This document shows positions 15,411 to 24,173 of a DNA stretch of 64,000 nucleotides, piece by piece. The DNA lies in contig NZ_FOQF01000015.1 of assembly GCF_900113655.1 (NCBI RefSeq), positions 1-64,000 on the forward strand, written 5' to 3'. Source of the stretch: Pseudobutyrivibrio sp. OR37. Lineage in GTDB: Bacteria; Bacillota; Clostridia; Lachnospirales; Lachnospiraceae. Within the stretch, counting starts at the first letter, position 1; each line of letters opens with the position of its first letter. The translations under genes were made by a program, and so were the position numbers. The notes under the pieces were generated by a model, which did no database searches, was not told where the DNA came from, and saw only the letters and a list, made by a program, of their open reading frames with translations.

Positions 15411-16510
15411 TTAGTCTCCATTCCTCGCTTCATTCCGGAATTAGCTGCAAAGAAATACATGAAACGCGGAAATTTATATGCACTGGTGTAAATATCTGAA
15501 GAATTATCAGATTTGTTTATCCTTTCTCCGAGTGTTACAAGGCTGTCATATACATTCTTTCCCGGGCCATTGCTACCATACTTGATCACAGAACCCATCA
15601 TTCCGCCACCACCAATGGCAACACCACCACAATATTCTATACCACATGCTTTGCACCAGTCCTTAACCATGCTCATAAGATTTGCAAGCTGCCTGCTTTC
15701 ATAAAAGCCCATATTTGAAACAACATAGACTTTCTTGTCATAAACGCAATGCTTTTCAAAAAGCTCCATAAGTCTGACCACCTGAGATGGAAGACCGTCG
15801 ACATATAAGGGCATTCCGAAAACAAGCTTCTCTCCTGTCATCAGAATATCAACAAGCTCGTCTAGCTTATTTTCGTACGAGGTCAAATTAATAATGGTCG
15901 CATCATCCACCAGTTGTCCCGCGATCACATCCAAGAACTTTTTAGAATTAGCATTCTCACCGCGAAGACTACAGTTTATGAGAATTGTCTTTCCCACAAC
16001 CACTGACTCTTTTTCTTGCCCAACAACTTTCTCCGCCTGACATTCCTCGAAGCTGACATCTTCAGGCTTTGTATTAAGGTTTTTTGCTACGGCCTCCACG
16101 TACTTGCAGGCCTTCGCCTTATCTTCCACGGTAAGATCTGCCCCTCTGAACACAAATCGGATTTTCTTATGCTCTTTATATCTGGGTTTGTGATGCATTT
16201 CACCTTTATAAATGCGGAAAAAAGGTAGCAAATAGCCGATACTTCTATCCATAACATTCTTTATAAATCCGCTAAATCCACCATAGGTATATTTACTGAT
16301 AATAAGAACTTCATCAGCCTCATGGATGAGTTTACCCATCTGGTCATAGCCATCCTTGATAACACACTGACCAGGAGTTTTGAGCCAGCATCCAAAACAT
16401 CCAATGCAAGGCCTTATATTCCCATCATCTGAAATGATTTTCCATCCCTCATAATTAGTTGCTACTTTACTCCATTCTTCATTGTTATAATCATGAATTA
16501 AAAGTTTCAT
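15407..16510 (-). CDS. Two-domain flavodoxin-fold NAD(P)H/FMN reductase-like protein
   Basis: This 367-residue protein seems to contain two flavodoxin-like (FMN_red) domains in tandem. The first has the Cys cluster CIGCFGCWLKTPGQC (residues 35-49) and the ADEVLIISKYTYGGFSGF loop near 65-85. The second begins near residue 172 (VGKTILINCSLRGENANSKK) with a GMPLYVDGLPSQVVRLME segment. It probably reduces small molecules or quinones with FMN; the substrate is unknown. No signal peptide. It lies alone between the virD4 terminator and the nadE scrap and looks like ICE cargo. Confidence 0.75.
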   Translation of the reverse strand: MKLLIHDYNNEEWSKVATNYEGWKIISDDGNIRPCIGCFGCWLKTPGQCVIKDGYDQMGKLIHEADEVLIISKYTYGGFSGFIKNVMDRSIGYLLPFFRIYKGEMHHKPRYKEHKKIRFVFRGADLTVEDKAKACKYVEAVAKNLNTKPEDVSFEECQAEKVVGQEKESVVVGKTILINCSLRGENANSKKFLDVIAGQLVDDATIINLTSYENKLDELVDILMTGEKLVFGMPLYVDGLPSQVVRLMELFEKHCVYDKKVYVVSNMGFYESRQLANLMSMVKDWCKACGIEYCGGVAIGGGGMMGSVIKYGSNGPGKNVYDSLVTLGERINKSDNSSDIYTSAYKFPRFMYFFAANSGMKRGMETK

Positions 16511-16597
16511 TATACTTCCCCATTTTTTTCTCCATAATAAGCTCTACATAGTGCATTTTACTGAAATATAATTTGCCTCTAAAAATTTCGATTTGTA

Positions 16598-16657
16598 AAA
16601 ATAAGCACCTCTCCGTGCTCTAATAATCTTACCATATTACTCATTAGAAGAGGTGCC
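16598..16657 (-). terminator. Terminator after the ICE virD4 operon
   Basis: GCACCTCT (16605-16612) pairs with AGAGGTGC (16649-16656), with a further inner TCTAAT/ATTAGA pairing. On the minus strand TTATTTTTAC follows. It lies 10 bp past the virD4 stop. Confidence 0.75.
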
Positions 16658-16666
16658 TAAATTCCA

Positions 16667-18412
16667 TTAAATCCTAATCACATCAAACATCTCACCCTTT
16701 TTAAGCTTCAGATTCTGATGCACAAACTGTTGTATATCCAACTTATTCCTCTCATCATACTCTCCAGTCTCCCTATAAAGTGGATGCTGAGTGACATCGT
16801 ATTTGTCCGACAAAAATGGACGTACACCTCGAAGCTGCAAGATGCACTTGTCGCCATCCATGACTGCGATTTCATCCACGGTCATGAGATCCTTACCACT
16901 CTTCTGAAAGTTCATAGAGTAGGATGGATTGTTGCCCCTGCTTTCACCGGTGTTATACATGTCGATGGTTTCCTTTCCAAGGAACTGGGATAAATCCTTC
17001 AGAGTGGTTGGCTCTGTACCACCAAGAAACAACTGGGAATCCATATTTCCAATGATGGTATCCGTATTGTCCTTATAGATGGCTTTCAGCTGTGACTTCG
17101 CCTGCAAGAACAGGCAAGCGCTAATCTCACGACTTCGGATAGTTGCTACCAGCTTCTCCAAGTTCGGAATTTGTCCGATATTTGCTGTCTCATCGATGAG
17201 GCATCTGACGTGGACCGGAAGTCTGCCGCCATACACATCATCGGCCTTCTCACAAAGCAGATTGAAAAGCTGACTGTAGACCATGGAAATCAAAAAATTA
17301 AAGGTAGCATCTGTATCACTCATAATGAGAAATAATGCTGTCTTTCTATCTCCTAAGGTGTCCAGTTCCAATTCATCGTAGCTTGTGATTTCTCGAAGCT
17401 CTGCAATATCAAATGGAGCAAGTCTGGCACCGCAGCTCACAAGAATAGATTTTGCTGTTTTTCCCGCTGCCAGCTTGTACTTCTTATATTGCCTTACTGC
17501 AAAGTGATTTGGACTCTTCTTTTCCAGATCATGAAACATCATATCTACTGGATTTTCATAATCCTCATCATCCTCGCGAACCTCTGAAGCATTCAGAAAT
17601 TCTAGTAGCGTATTAAAGTTCTGCTCTTCCTCTGGCGCCTCATAATGGATATATCCAAATAGCGCACAATAAAGAAGAGTCTCGGCCTTCGTCCAAAATT
17701 CATCCCCGGCTTTGCCATCGCCCTTCGTATTTGCGATAAGAGTATTCACCAGTTTTAAGATGTCCTTCTCTGAGTGAATATAGGCAAATGGGTTGTAGTG
17801 CATGCTCTTTTTGAAGTTGATGGTATTAAAGATTTTCAACTTGTAGCCATGTTTCAAAAGAGTCTTACCTGCTTTGATCACCACGTCACCCTTCGGGTCT
17901 GTGACAACATAACTTGAATGCATCTGTAACAGATTCGGAAGCAGGAAAAACCTGGTCTTACCTGATCCAGAACCACCGGTTACAAGTACATTCTTATTTC
18001 TTGCATACTTTGGTTTTTTCGGGCGGCTGCTCATCATCAGTCGCTCTGTTTGGGTAAGGATGATATTATCCTTAAAGTTTGGAGCCATATATGGCTCAAT
18101 GTCCTGCGCTGTACCCCATCGTGCTGTTCCATATTCTGCACCATGACGGTATTTCTTAGCATTTTTACCTCTTACATAAACAACAACCTTCATTCCAATA
18201 CCAAAAGCAATACCGACCATCAAATCAAAAGGATGCAGGCTTGGAAGGAAATTCGCCATAGCTATTGGAAATGCCTGCGCTAGAGCTCCCACTTCATTTA
18301 CCGCATCAATTGTCTGCGATATTCTCCAAGCCTCTCCTAGATTTGTTGCAAATAATCCCATAAGCACATACGGGATATTTAACAGGATTAGTCGTTTCTG
18401 CTTTTTGGTCAT
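16667..18412 (-). CDS. VirD4/TraG-type coupling ATPase (T4CP)
   Basis: This 581-residue protein links the relaxosome to the type IV secretion channel. Two membrane segments near residues 9-22 and 55-80 precede the cytoplasmic ATPase. Walker A is GGSGSGKT (146-153), and Walker B LIDETANIG lies near residue 400. It ends in a charged tail. It overlaps the PcfB gene by 4 bp. The gene is intact although the ICE lacks its T4SS here, so it might serve other elements in trans, including the nested mobilizable element. Confidence 0.95.
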   Translation of the reverse strand: MTKKQKRLILLNIPYVLMGLFATNLGEAWRISQTIDAVNEVGALAQAFPIAMANFLPSLHPFDLMVGIAFGIGMKVVVYVRGKNAKKYRHGAEYGTARWGTAQDIEPYMAPNFKDNIILTQTERLMMSSRPKKPKYARNKNVLVTGGSGSGKTRFFLLPNLLQMHSSYVVTDPKGDVVIKAGKTLLKHGYKLKIFNTINFKKSMHYNPFAYIHSEKDILKLVNTLIANTKGDGKAGDEFWTKAETLLYCALFGYIHYEAPEEEQNFNTLLEFLNASEVREDDEDYENPVDMMFHDLEKKSPNHFAVRQYKKYKLAAGKTAKSILVSCGARLAPFDIAELREITSYDELELDTLGDRKTALFLIMSDTDATFNFLISMVYSQLFNLLCEKADDVYGGRLPVHVRCLIDETANIGQIPNLEKLVATIRSREISACLFLQAKSQLKAIYKDNTDTIIGNMDSQLFLGGTEPTTLKDLSQFLGKETIDMYNTGESRGNNPSYSMNFQKSGKDLMTVDEIAVMDGDKCILQLRGVRPFLSDKYDVTQHPLYRETGEYDERNKLDIQQFVHQNLKLKKGEMFDVIRI

Positions 18413-18888
18413 CGCGTCATCTCCTGTGTTCTGTTCTTTGCCTTGTTTGGTTGTTTCTTTGCAATCTCAATAAACTTATGAAGCTTCGCAAGCACACTTG
18501 GTCGCTCCTGCTTCTTTACCATCTTCTTGCTGTATTCGTTCACCACAGCTTCCATTGCATCGGTATCTCTGGCTTTGAAAAAAGCCGTAAACACCGGTGG
18601 CTTCTCAGAAGTATCCTTCATAACAGCGAAGTCTACACCGTACTTCTTTGCAATACGCTCAAAAGTACGAAGCCCTTCATCGCCGACTACCATGCTGGTT
18701 ACTCCTTGATTCTGCTTAATCAGTTCATCGATGGATTGCTTGCCCTGGATATGCTCATCAATAGCTGCCAGCTGCTTTTTCTGCCGATGTCTCAAGTAAG
18801 CTTTCACTCCAGCAATGAATGATCTAACAGAAAGCTTTGTGGTAGTAATCGCAAGTCGGACAGTTTTCTCTTCAATCTCTTCCTGCAT
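18409..18888 (-). CDS. PcfB-like protein (DUF3801)
   Basis: This 159-residue protein matches the DUF3801/PcfB family: VRLAITTTKLSVRSFIAGVK at the start, then FERIAKKYGVDFAVMKDTSE and PPVFTAFFKARDTDAMEAV. In the pCF10 system PcfB binds relaxosome DNA-processing factors and is encoded just upstream of the coupling protein, as here. It lies 11 bp downstream of parB, in the same operon. Confidence 0.85.
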   Translation of the reverse strand: MQEEIEEKTVRLAITTTKLSVRSFIAGVKAYLRHRQKKQLAAIDEHIQGKQSIDELIKQNQGVTSMVVGDEGLRTFERIAKKYGVDFAVMKDTSEKPPVFTAFFKARDTDAMEAVVNEYSKKMVKKQERPSVLAKLHKFIEIAKKQPNKAKNRTQEMTR

Positions 18889-18899
18889 AGAATCACCTC

Positions 18900-19835
18900 C
18901 TAACGTTCCATATCCCTATTACGTTTCTTCTGCCACTGATCAAGTAGCTTGATAATGGTATCTTCCATCTGCTTGGGCGTATAAGACTTTGGGAAGTACT
19001 TCTTTAAAGTGTCATGCTTCAAAGTGACTCGATCCAAGTCCTGTTTCTTCTCCTCAGATAAGATGATGTTCATTCCCTCCTGAGTAATCTCACCATTCAA
19101 AGCTAGTTTCTTGATTCGCTGAGCCTGAGATAAAGAAGGAATCGCCTGGGCATAATCGATAGCTGAGAGAAGATCTTTCTGCTGTTCTGAATTCAAAAAA
19201 GAAAGCTCGTATGCTGGATTAAAGCCCATCATTTTATCATCTACTAATTGAAGAAGTTCTGGGTCGAGGTTGGTGAGGCGGATATAACGAGCTATCTGAT
19301 TACGACTAACCCCTACTTCATCAGCCATAACCGCATCACTTCTTAACTTTGTCCCAATTTGGGACGAAGTTAAATCTCTTCGTTCGCCCTGATGTTTCAT
19401 CGCATCCAACTTCATCTTAAAAGCCCATGCTCTCTCACTTGGCAGTATCTCTTCCCTTTGCAGATTCGAATCAACCATCAAAATCGTAGCTGCATCATCA
19501 TCTAAATCTCTAACAATACAAGGAAGTGTCTGAAGACCTGCTATTTCACATGCATGATGTCTTCGATGTCCTGACAGGATTTCATAGCCTCCATCGCGGT
19601 CTGGTCGAACAATAGCTGGTTGCAATACACCAAACTCTTGAATGGACTCCACTGTTTTTTCCATATCAGCATCATCACGAACCTTAAAGGGATGGTTCCG
19701 AAAGGGATGCAATTCATCTAGTGGAATATCTACCACCGTATCACCATTCACTGCTTCCGCATTACCAGCCGATGCATCACCTCCAAAAATATCATCGTAA
19801 CTGCTCAGCTGAATGTTTGAGCGCTCTTTCTTCAT
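18900..19835 (-). CDS. parB: ParB/Spo0J-type partition protein
   Basis: This 311-residue protein has the ParB N-terminal nuclease-like domain (DIPLDELHPFRNHPFKVRDD and the GYEILSGHRRHHACEIAG box near residues 86-105), then the HTH (VGVSRNQIARYIRLTNLDPE) and a charged C-terminus. It probably binds parS-like sites to stabilise the excised ICE. ATG 19835 lies within the parA end; AAAGGAGGTG 8 bp upstream supports this start and coupled translation. Confidence 0.92.
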   Translation of the reverse strand: MKKERSNIQLSSYDDIFGGDASAGNAEAVNGDTVVDIPLDELHPFRNHPFKVRDDADMEKTVESIQEFGVLQPAIVRPDRDGGYEILSGHRRHHACEIAGLQTLPCIVRDLDDDAATILMVDSNLQREEILPSERAWAFKMKLDAMKHQGERRDLTSSQIGTKLRSDAVMADEVGVSRNQIARYIRLTNLDPELLQLVDDKMMGFNPAYELSFLNSEQQKDLLSAIDYAQAIPSLSQAQRIKKLALNGEITQEGMNIILSEEKKQDLDRVTLKHDTLKKYFPKSYTPKQMEDTIIKLLDQWQKKRNRDMER

Positions 19836-20616
19836 TCTTCAGCACCTCCTTTGTTAAACTCTTATAGGCTTCTGCCACCTTCCCTTTTGGATCATGAGCA
19901 AAGATACTTTTTCCTTCTGCACTGATTTCTGCAGCCCTGACGGAATGTGGAATCTCTGTCTTATAGACCTTCAGCTTGCTACCATAGGTATCGCGAATCA
20001 GGTTGCTGATATCCTTCGCATAATTTGTTCTGCCATCCACCATGGTTAACAAAATGCCATCAATCTTTAGCTTTGGATTTATCTGCCTCCTTACCTTGTT
20101 CACTGTCTGAAGCAACTGCTCCAAACCTTTGGCGGAAAGGTATTGAGCCTGCACCGGAATCACTAATTTATCCGCTGCAGCTAGCGCATTTACGGTAAGC
20201 ATCCCAAGAGATGGCATGCAGTCAATCAGCACATAATCGTAATTGCCTTTTACGGAATCAATGTATTCCTTTAGCACTTGTTCTCGGCTCATGACATTTA
20301 CCAGAGAGACTTCCATACCTGATAAAGAAATGTTAGCTGGCATCAAATCCACACCTTCTGGATGATGAAGAATCCCTTCTCCCGGAGCGATTGGTTCTTC
20401 CCGAAGAACCTTCGCCATAATGTCCGCCACGGTAACAGGAAGCTCATCTGCTTTGGGATGTCCAAGGCTGATGGTAAGTGAACCCTGCGGATCCATATCC
20501 ACAAGCAAAACCTTCTTTCCTTCAGAGGCTAGCCCAACACCTAAGTTTTCTGTGCTTTGCGTCTTCCCGGTACCTCCCTTTTGATTAACAAGTGCAATCA
20601 CCTGTGACTTACTCAT
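19792..20616 (-). CDS. parA: ParA/Soj-type partition ATPase
   Basis: This 274-residue P-loop ATPase has the deviant Walker A KGGTGKTQ (residues 13-20), Walker A' VDMDPQGSL and Walker B YDYVLIDCMPSLG. It works with ParB in DNA segregation. It overlaps parB by 44 bp and follows repA after 9 bp, forming a repA-parA-parB maintenance cassette like a plasmid's, which is usual in ICEs of this group. Confidence 0.94.
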   Translation of the reverse strand: MSKSQVIALVNQKGGTGKTQSTENLGVGLASEGKKVLLVDMDPQGSLTISLGHPKADELPVTVADIMAKVLREEPIAPGEGILHHPEGVDLMPANISLSGMEVSLVNVMSREQVLKEYIDSVKGNYDYVLIDCMPSLGMLTVNALAAADKLVIPVQAQYLSAKGLEQLLQTVNKVRRQINPKLKIDGILLTMVDGRTNYAKDISNLIRDTYGSKLKVYKTEIPHSVRAAEISAEGKSIFAHDPKGKVAEAYKSLTKEVLKNEERALKHSAEQLR

Positions 20617-20625
20617 TTTCTCCTC

Positions 20626-21555
20626 CTAAATCAATCCATTTGCTCTGTCATGGTTAAAAAGCGTATCATAATGGGCATCTATCGTCAGCGGCGCATTATA
20701 AAGCGTCGTAATCAGATACTGCCTGGTGTTACGAACGAGAGTCGTGTTCTTCTGAAGCCCTTCTAGCACGTACTCAATATGCATGGAATTAATCTTCATA
20801 AACTGTGCCTTCACAATCGGTGCAGGTTTGTCCTCTTTTCCAACACAGATGCGATCCTTGGTCGAACAAAGAACATCCACCATCAGCTCTGCTAATTGAT
20901 CTAGCAGTTCTCGTTGATATGGATATCGTTCTTTTAAAATCTCAAGGCTGATGTTTTCAGCCACATAATCCTGATAATTTTTACGAATCTGTAATGCATC
21001 ATTTCCATTCCCTTCCATTCCATTTTCCTGTGGTGACTCACGATAGAGCCGTATCCTGTCAGAATGGAATGGAATAGAATCAGTATCACTAAAATCAGTA
21101 TTGTTATTATCAGTATTATTTGTTCGTCCTTTTGACACTTCTTGACCTGTCAATTCCACATTTCCTGAAGTGTCATTTTGACATTTCTGGAAATGTTCCT
21201 TTAACACTTCAGATGAAAAGTTCTTTACATAGATGAGATTTGGCTTGGTTAAGCCCTGACGTTTCTTTTCGATAAGCCCGATATCTTCAAGCTCTGCGAG
21301 GATATTTACAGCCTTCTTGTTGGCACATCCTAGGTCATCCTGCACCTCATCGATGGTGTAGATGATATAGACTCTGCCATCATCATCCTGCCAACCGTTT
21401 TTTGCGGATAAGCTCATACGGTCCAAGAGAAGACCATAGAGAATCTTGGAGTCCGACGACAGACGCTTTAGACGTTCTTCCTTGAACAGAAGCTTTGGAA
21501 TTCGTACAAATGAAAAAAGGTCGCTTTCGCGACCATAGAAATAATCAAACGTCAT
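20626..21555 (-). CDS. RepA-type replication initiator of the ICE
   Basis: This 309-residue protein shows the RepA N-terminal signature FVRIPKLLFKEERLKRLSSD, then SKILYGLLLDRMSLS and DDGRVYIIYTIDEVQDDLGC, a winged-helix DNA-binding region. The C-terminal half is family-specific. It should start replication of the excised circle. The start overlaps the stop of the upstream Cys-rich mini-gene (ATGA), so it is translationally coupled. Confidence 0.88.
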   Translation of the reverse strand: MTFDYFYGRESDLFSFVRIPKLLFKEERLKRLSSDSKILYGLLLDRMSLSAKNGWQDDDGRVYIIYTIDEVQDDLGCANKKAVNILAELEDIGLIEKKRQGLTKPNLIYVKNFSSEVLKEHFQKCQNDTSGNVELTGQEVSKGRTNNTDNNNTDFSDTDSIPFHSDRIRLYRESPQENGMEGNGNDALQIRKNYQDYVAENISLEILKERYPYQRELLDQLAELMVDVLCSTKDRICVGKEDKPAPIVKAQFMKINSMHIEYVLEGLQKNTTLVRNTRQYLITTLYNAPLTIDAHYDTLFNHDRANGLI

Positions 21556-21683
21556 TTTTTCTTCTCCTTTAACAATCTCATCTCTTCCAGGATTTTACGG
21601 GTGCACCAGCCGATGCATGGCTGATGCTTCCCGTAAGGACATCCTCTACAGGCAGAGGGCTTCTTGCCTGTCTTTTTATTCAT
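21552..21683 (-). CDS. 43-residue cysteine-rich mini-protein
   Basis: The frame ATG 21683 to TGA 21552 reads MNKKTGKKPSACRGCPYGKH, then QPCIGWCTRKILEEMRLL and a Lys tail. Four cysteines in C-x2-C-x7-C-x3-C spacing suggest a metal site or small redox knuckle. It overlaps both neighbours at start/stop codons (TAATG upstream, ATGA downstream), which argues strongly that it is translated. I know small Cys-rich genes at this place in related ICEs, but no function. Confidence 0.72.
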   Translation of the reverse strand: MNKKTGKKPSACRGCPYGKHQPCIGWCTRKILEEMRLLKEKKK

Positions 21684-22726
21684 TACAACGCCTCGCCACC
21701 ACGGTCATGAGGACGAGTGACACTTTCATGAATTGGAGCTTCACGCTTCTTATCAGCAAGCTTATCAAGAGCTGATTCACGCTGCTTTGTGGCAGTACGC
21801 TCCTCGAACTTCTCAGCCAGTTCAAAGACCTTATCCTTGGAATCATAGTGATAAACACTATCTGTGAGGATATCTTCCGGCTGAACCTCGGTAGCATTTA
21901 CTGTGCGAACCATGTCTTCTAAGTCTGCGCGGTTCATACTTCCATCATCTCTTACCAAGAGAATTTCATGGATTGATGAAGGTAACACATAGAAATCACC
22001 GCCAACTCTCTCAGCCGCCTGCTCCATGAAATCCTGGTAAACAAGTACGCTAGCGCCCTGCACCTTATCTGGAACTGTGGCTACAAAAAGTGGCTCATTC
22101 TCTGGTGGTGCTATCGGCATGCCCATCATCATAAAGGCCTCATCGCCCATCATTTCCTGCAATGTCTCAGACATAGTCTTAATCACTGCCGGACGAAGTT
22201 CCGGAGCGATTGTCATGGCATCTTCATGAAGCTGATCTGCTGTGATACCATAGGAATCAAGAAGCTGATTTGTCACTAGAATGCTGGCTCTTCCCTCATC
22301 TGAAGTATCCAAAACAAAGCGATATACCACCGCCATGTCTTCAATGTTCTTGTGAGGAACCTTCTCAAGCATGTCAGCATTTCTCTCTGCTGATACCACT
22401 TCCATGGAAAGCGTCTGCTTCATCTGGTCATAGTCATTGACCTTATCGATATCAAAGCTCTTTGACTCTGTGATTCCCTTCGCAGCCTGATCAGAAGCTC
22501 TCTCCACGATATCGATATAATCCCTTCCATCCTCATACGCTTCAAAAGCACTGCTGAGATTGATGTTTACACCAATCACACTTCCCGGTGCTTTCACTGT
22601 CAAAGCATCGTATCCATCGTTCAACTTATCAATGTGCCGAACATCGGTCTCCGCTTCGATTCCCCTGTTTGCAAGATTCTTTAGTACATCCTGCTCCATG
22701 TCCTGTTTGAATTTCTCGTAGTCCAT
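21683..22726 (-). CDS. DUF5688 family protein
   Basis: This 347-residue acidic soluble protein has the DUF5688 wording (MDYEKFKQDMEQDVLKNLAN, VIGVNINLSSAFEAYEDGRD, then YGITADQLHEDAMTIAPELR). Such genes are common cargo of Lachnospiraceae and Ruminococcaceae ICEs and their function is unknown. No membrane or signal sequence. It is the first gene of the repA-par-T4CP operon, with a terminator just upstream at 22771. Confidence 0.82.
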   Translation of the reverse strand: MDYEKFKQDMEQDVLKNLANRGIEAETDVRHIDKLNDGYDALTVKAPGSVIGVNINLSSAFEAYEDGRDYIDIVERASDQAAKGITESKSFDIDKVNDYDQMKQTLSMEVVSAERNADMLEKVPHKNIEDMAVVYRFVLDTSDEGRASILVTNQLLDSYGITADQLHEDAMTIAPELRPAVIKTMSETLQEMMGDEAFMMMGMPIAPPENEPLFVATVPDKVQGASVLVYQDFMEQAAERVGGDFYVLPSSIHEILLVRDDGSMNRADLEDMVRTVNATEVQPEDILTDSVYHYDSKDKVFELAEKFEERTATKQRESALDKLADKKREAPIHESVTRPHDRGGEAL

Positions 22727-22770
22727 TGTCTACCTCCTTTGAATAGTGAATAGTTACTGCTCAAAATGAG

Positions 22771-22809
22771 CACAAAAATAGCAGCTATCTCGATTGAAAT
22801 AACTGCTAT
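22771..22809 (-). terminator. Terminator separating the membrane-protein gene from the rep/par operon
   Basis: ATAGCAGCTAT (22778-22788) pairs with ATAACTGCTAT (22799-22809) with one G-U; TTTTTG follows on the minus strand. Confidence 0.85.
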
Positions 22810-22847
22810 GTAACGTTCAATATTCAATTAGGGCGACAACTTTGAAT

Positions 22848-23546
22848 TTATCTTTTTATCTTGCACTTGTCTCTATGAAACCTTCTAATTGCAACTATAG
22901 GTTCAATCATAAATACTATCAATAAAACAATAATTACAAGCCAAACAATAATAAGATTAAAAGCTAAACTGTATGCTCCAAATGTTTCTAAGTTAACAAA
23001 TATCCTAAATCCAAAAACTCCAGCCATTGAAGCAATTCCTATAAGTGTCGTATTCACTATAGCATCCATATGATATCCATACGTGCCGTTTTTAATTTTT
23101 CTTTCAAGAGACCAAATTTTAATTCCTCTTAGAATAATGCATGTCACTAAAATAGTTACACAAACAGCAACACTATTAAGCACATAATATGCGCTTATAA
23201 CCGTAGGAATGACAAAAGAAAATAACGTTTCTTCCTTAAAAACAAATAACATTTTAATGTGTCGATATTCAGCATCATTCTCTAGAGAAGCAATAAACAT
23301 AAAAATCAGACTCATTATAGAAACTATTGCAAAAGCCCCTAACAAAAACTTCCAATAAATGGTGTTATTTTGATTACCCATAAGCATTGTTGGAACTAAA
23401 CCACATACAAATACTACAGGTGAACAAAGTGCATATTTAATCTTTACTTCAGGCATTTTTCTGAGCACTTCAAAAATATCTGTAACTTTCTTCCCCTTAT
23501 GTAGAATCCATTTATTTGACTTCTTATCTTTCATTAAAAACTTCAA
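22848..23546 (-). CDS. Membrane protein of unknown function (about six segments)
   Basis: This 232-residue protein has a basic soluble start (KSNKWILHKGKKVTDIFEVL) followed by several hydrophobic segments: about residues 38-58, 66-88, 108-136, 163-182 and 190-218. No known family is recognised. It is transcribed in the same direction as the HTH gene at 23643, with two palindromic TATAAGCTTATA-type sites between them, so the HTH protein may control it. It ends at the terminator 22771. It may protect or modify the host surface of ICE carriers; this is a guess. Confidence 0.6.
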   Translation of the reverse strand: MKFLMKDKKSNKWILHKGKKVTDIFEVLRKMPEVKIKYALCSPVVFVCGLVPTMLMGNQNNTIYWKFLLGAFAIVSIMSLIFMFIASLENDAEYRHIKMLFVFKEETLFSFVIPTVISAYYVLNSVAVCVTILVTCIILRGIKIWSLERKIKNGTYGYHMDAIVNTTLIGIASMAGVFGFRIFVNLETFGAYSLAFNLIIVWLVIIVLLIVFMIEPIVAIRRFHRDKCKIKR

Positions 23547-23573
23547 ACTCCGATTCTTAATTTAAATTACCTT

Positions 23574-23583
23574 ATAAGCTTAT
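23574..23583. promoter_or_regulatory. Candidate operator 1 (ATAAGCTTAT)
   Basis: A palindrome in the promoter gap of the membrane-protein gene; the shortest of three copies that share ATAAGCTTAT. Confidence 0.5.
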
Positions 23584-23628
23584 CACATCTCATATTTTAA
23601 AAAAGAAAATATTTTAAAAAATTAAGGT

Positions 23629-23640
23629 TATAAGCTTATA
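23629..23640. promoter_or_regulatory. Candidate operator 2 (TATAAGCTTATA)
   Basis: A perfect 12-bp palindrome flanked by GGT and GGT, just past the HTH gene stop. Its extended form nearly equals that of operator 3. Confidence 0.55.
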
Positions 23641-23642
23641 GG

Positions 23643-23984
23643 TTATATTAATCCAGCAATTCTTTGCTTAATTACCCAGAAAACATCTTCTTTATCCTTA
23701 GTAGAAAGCTGGTCATATAACCTACATAAGGAAATGTATCGATTACAAAGAATCTGCTCTTCACTTTCCTCGGCGTAGGATTCTAATAATAATTCTCGAA
23801 CATCAACCTTATAAAGTTTTGCAAACTCTATAATCTCATCTGCGGTAACCTGTCGCTCATTTGATTCAATTTTTCTTAGGGTTCTATCATTAATATGCAT
23901 CATCTTCGCCACATCAGTTTGAGATAAACCCATCTTTTCTCTTGTTTCTCTAAGCTTATTCGCTGTAAAAATGCTCATTTTCAA
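23643..23984 (-). CDS. XRE/Cro-type helix-turn-helix regulator
   Basis: This 113-residue protein has an N-terminal HTH_3 domain (LRETREKMGLSQTDVAKMMH, then INDRTLRKIESNERQVTADE) and a short helical C-terminus. It is probably a repressor of itself and of the neighbouring membrane-protein gene, since TATAAGCTTATA palindromes lie in both upstream regions. It is the outermost ICE gene on the ppdK side. Confidence 0.85.
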   Translation of the reverse strand: MKMSIFTANKLRETREKMGLSQTDVAKMMHINDRTLRKIESNERQVTADEIIEFAKLYKVDVRELLLESYAEESEEQILCNRYISLCRLYDQLSTKDKEDVFWVIKQRIAGLI

Positions 23985-24141
23985 ACCCTCCTTGACCGGA
24001 ACAATTCGGCCGGTTTTTAATTTTTCATAAAAAATGCGTCCTTGAAATTACCTTATAATAATTCCCAGAACGCATCAATTATATGCCATATAAAATTTTT
24101 TTGCCTATAAGCTTATACCCAAAACTTTTTTCATTTTTAGG
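23985..24141 (-). promoter_or_regulatory. Upstream region of the HTH regulator with candidate operator 3
   Basis: This AT-rich, non-coding stretch contains the palindrome TATAAGCTTATA at 24106-24117, about 120 bp before the HTH start, and a related half-copy CCTTATAATA near 24050. A small GC dyad (CCGG with CCGG, followed by T residues) lies at 23997-24019. No gene is visible. Confidence 0.5.
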
Positions 24142-24173
24142 TAAAAATATAGGGAGTCAAAATGACTCCCTAT
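24142..24173 (-). terminator. Terminator on the ppdK side, near the ICE boundary
   Basis: ATAGGGAGTC (24149-24158) and GACTCCCTAT (24164-24173) form a perfect 10-bp stem with a 5-nt loop, followed on the minus strand by ATTTTTAC. It can end ppdK transcription 130 bp past its stop. Confidence 0.85.

Larger units (their letters stand above)
3113..24173 (-). mobile_element. Remains of an integrative conjugative element (Tn1549-like gene set), interrupted and incomplete
   Basis: On the minus strand the genes run HTH regulator, membrane protein, DUF5688, Cys-rich mini-protein, RepA-type initiator, ParA, ParB, PcfB/DUF3801, VirD4 coupling protein, three cargo genes or scraps, and maff2. This is the front of the transfer module seen in many Firmicutes ICEs. 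The parts that should follow maff2 (PrgI/VirB4-like ATPase, peptidase, relaxase, integrase) are absent before the Abi gene and IS, so this copy is truncated or rearranged, or continues outside the window. The right boundary is placed at the ppdK terminator near 24173; no attachment site was identified. Confidence 0.65.

Noticed and set aside
24142-24173. ICE attachment site
   Set aside because: The sequence is a clear terminator hairpin, and no second copy was found at the other end of the ICE remnant.
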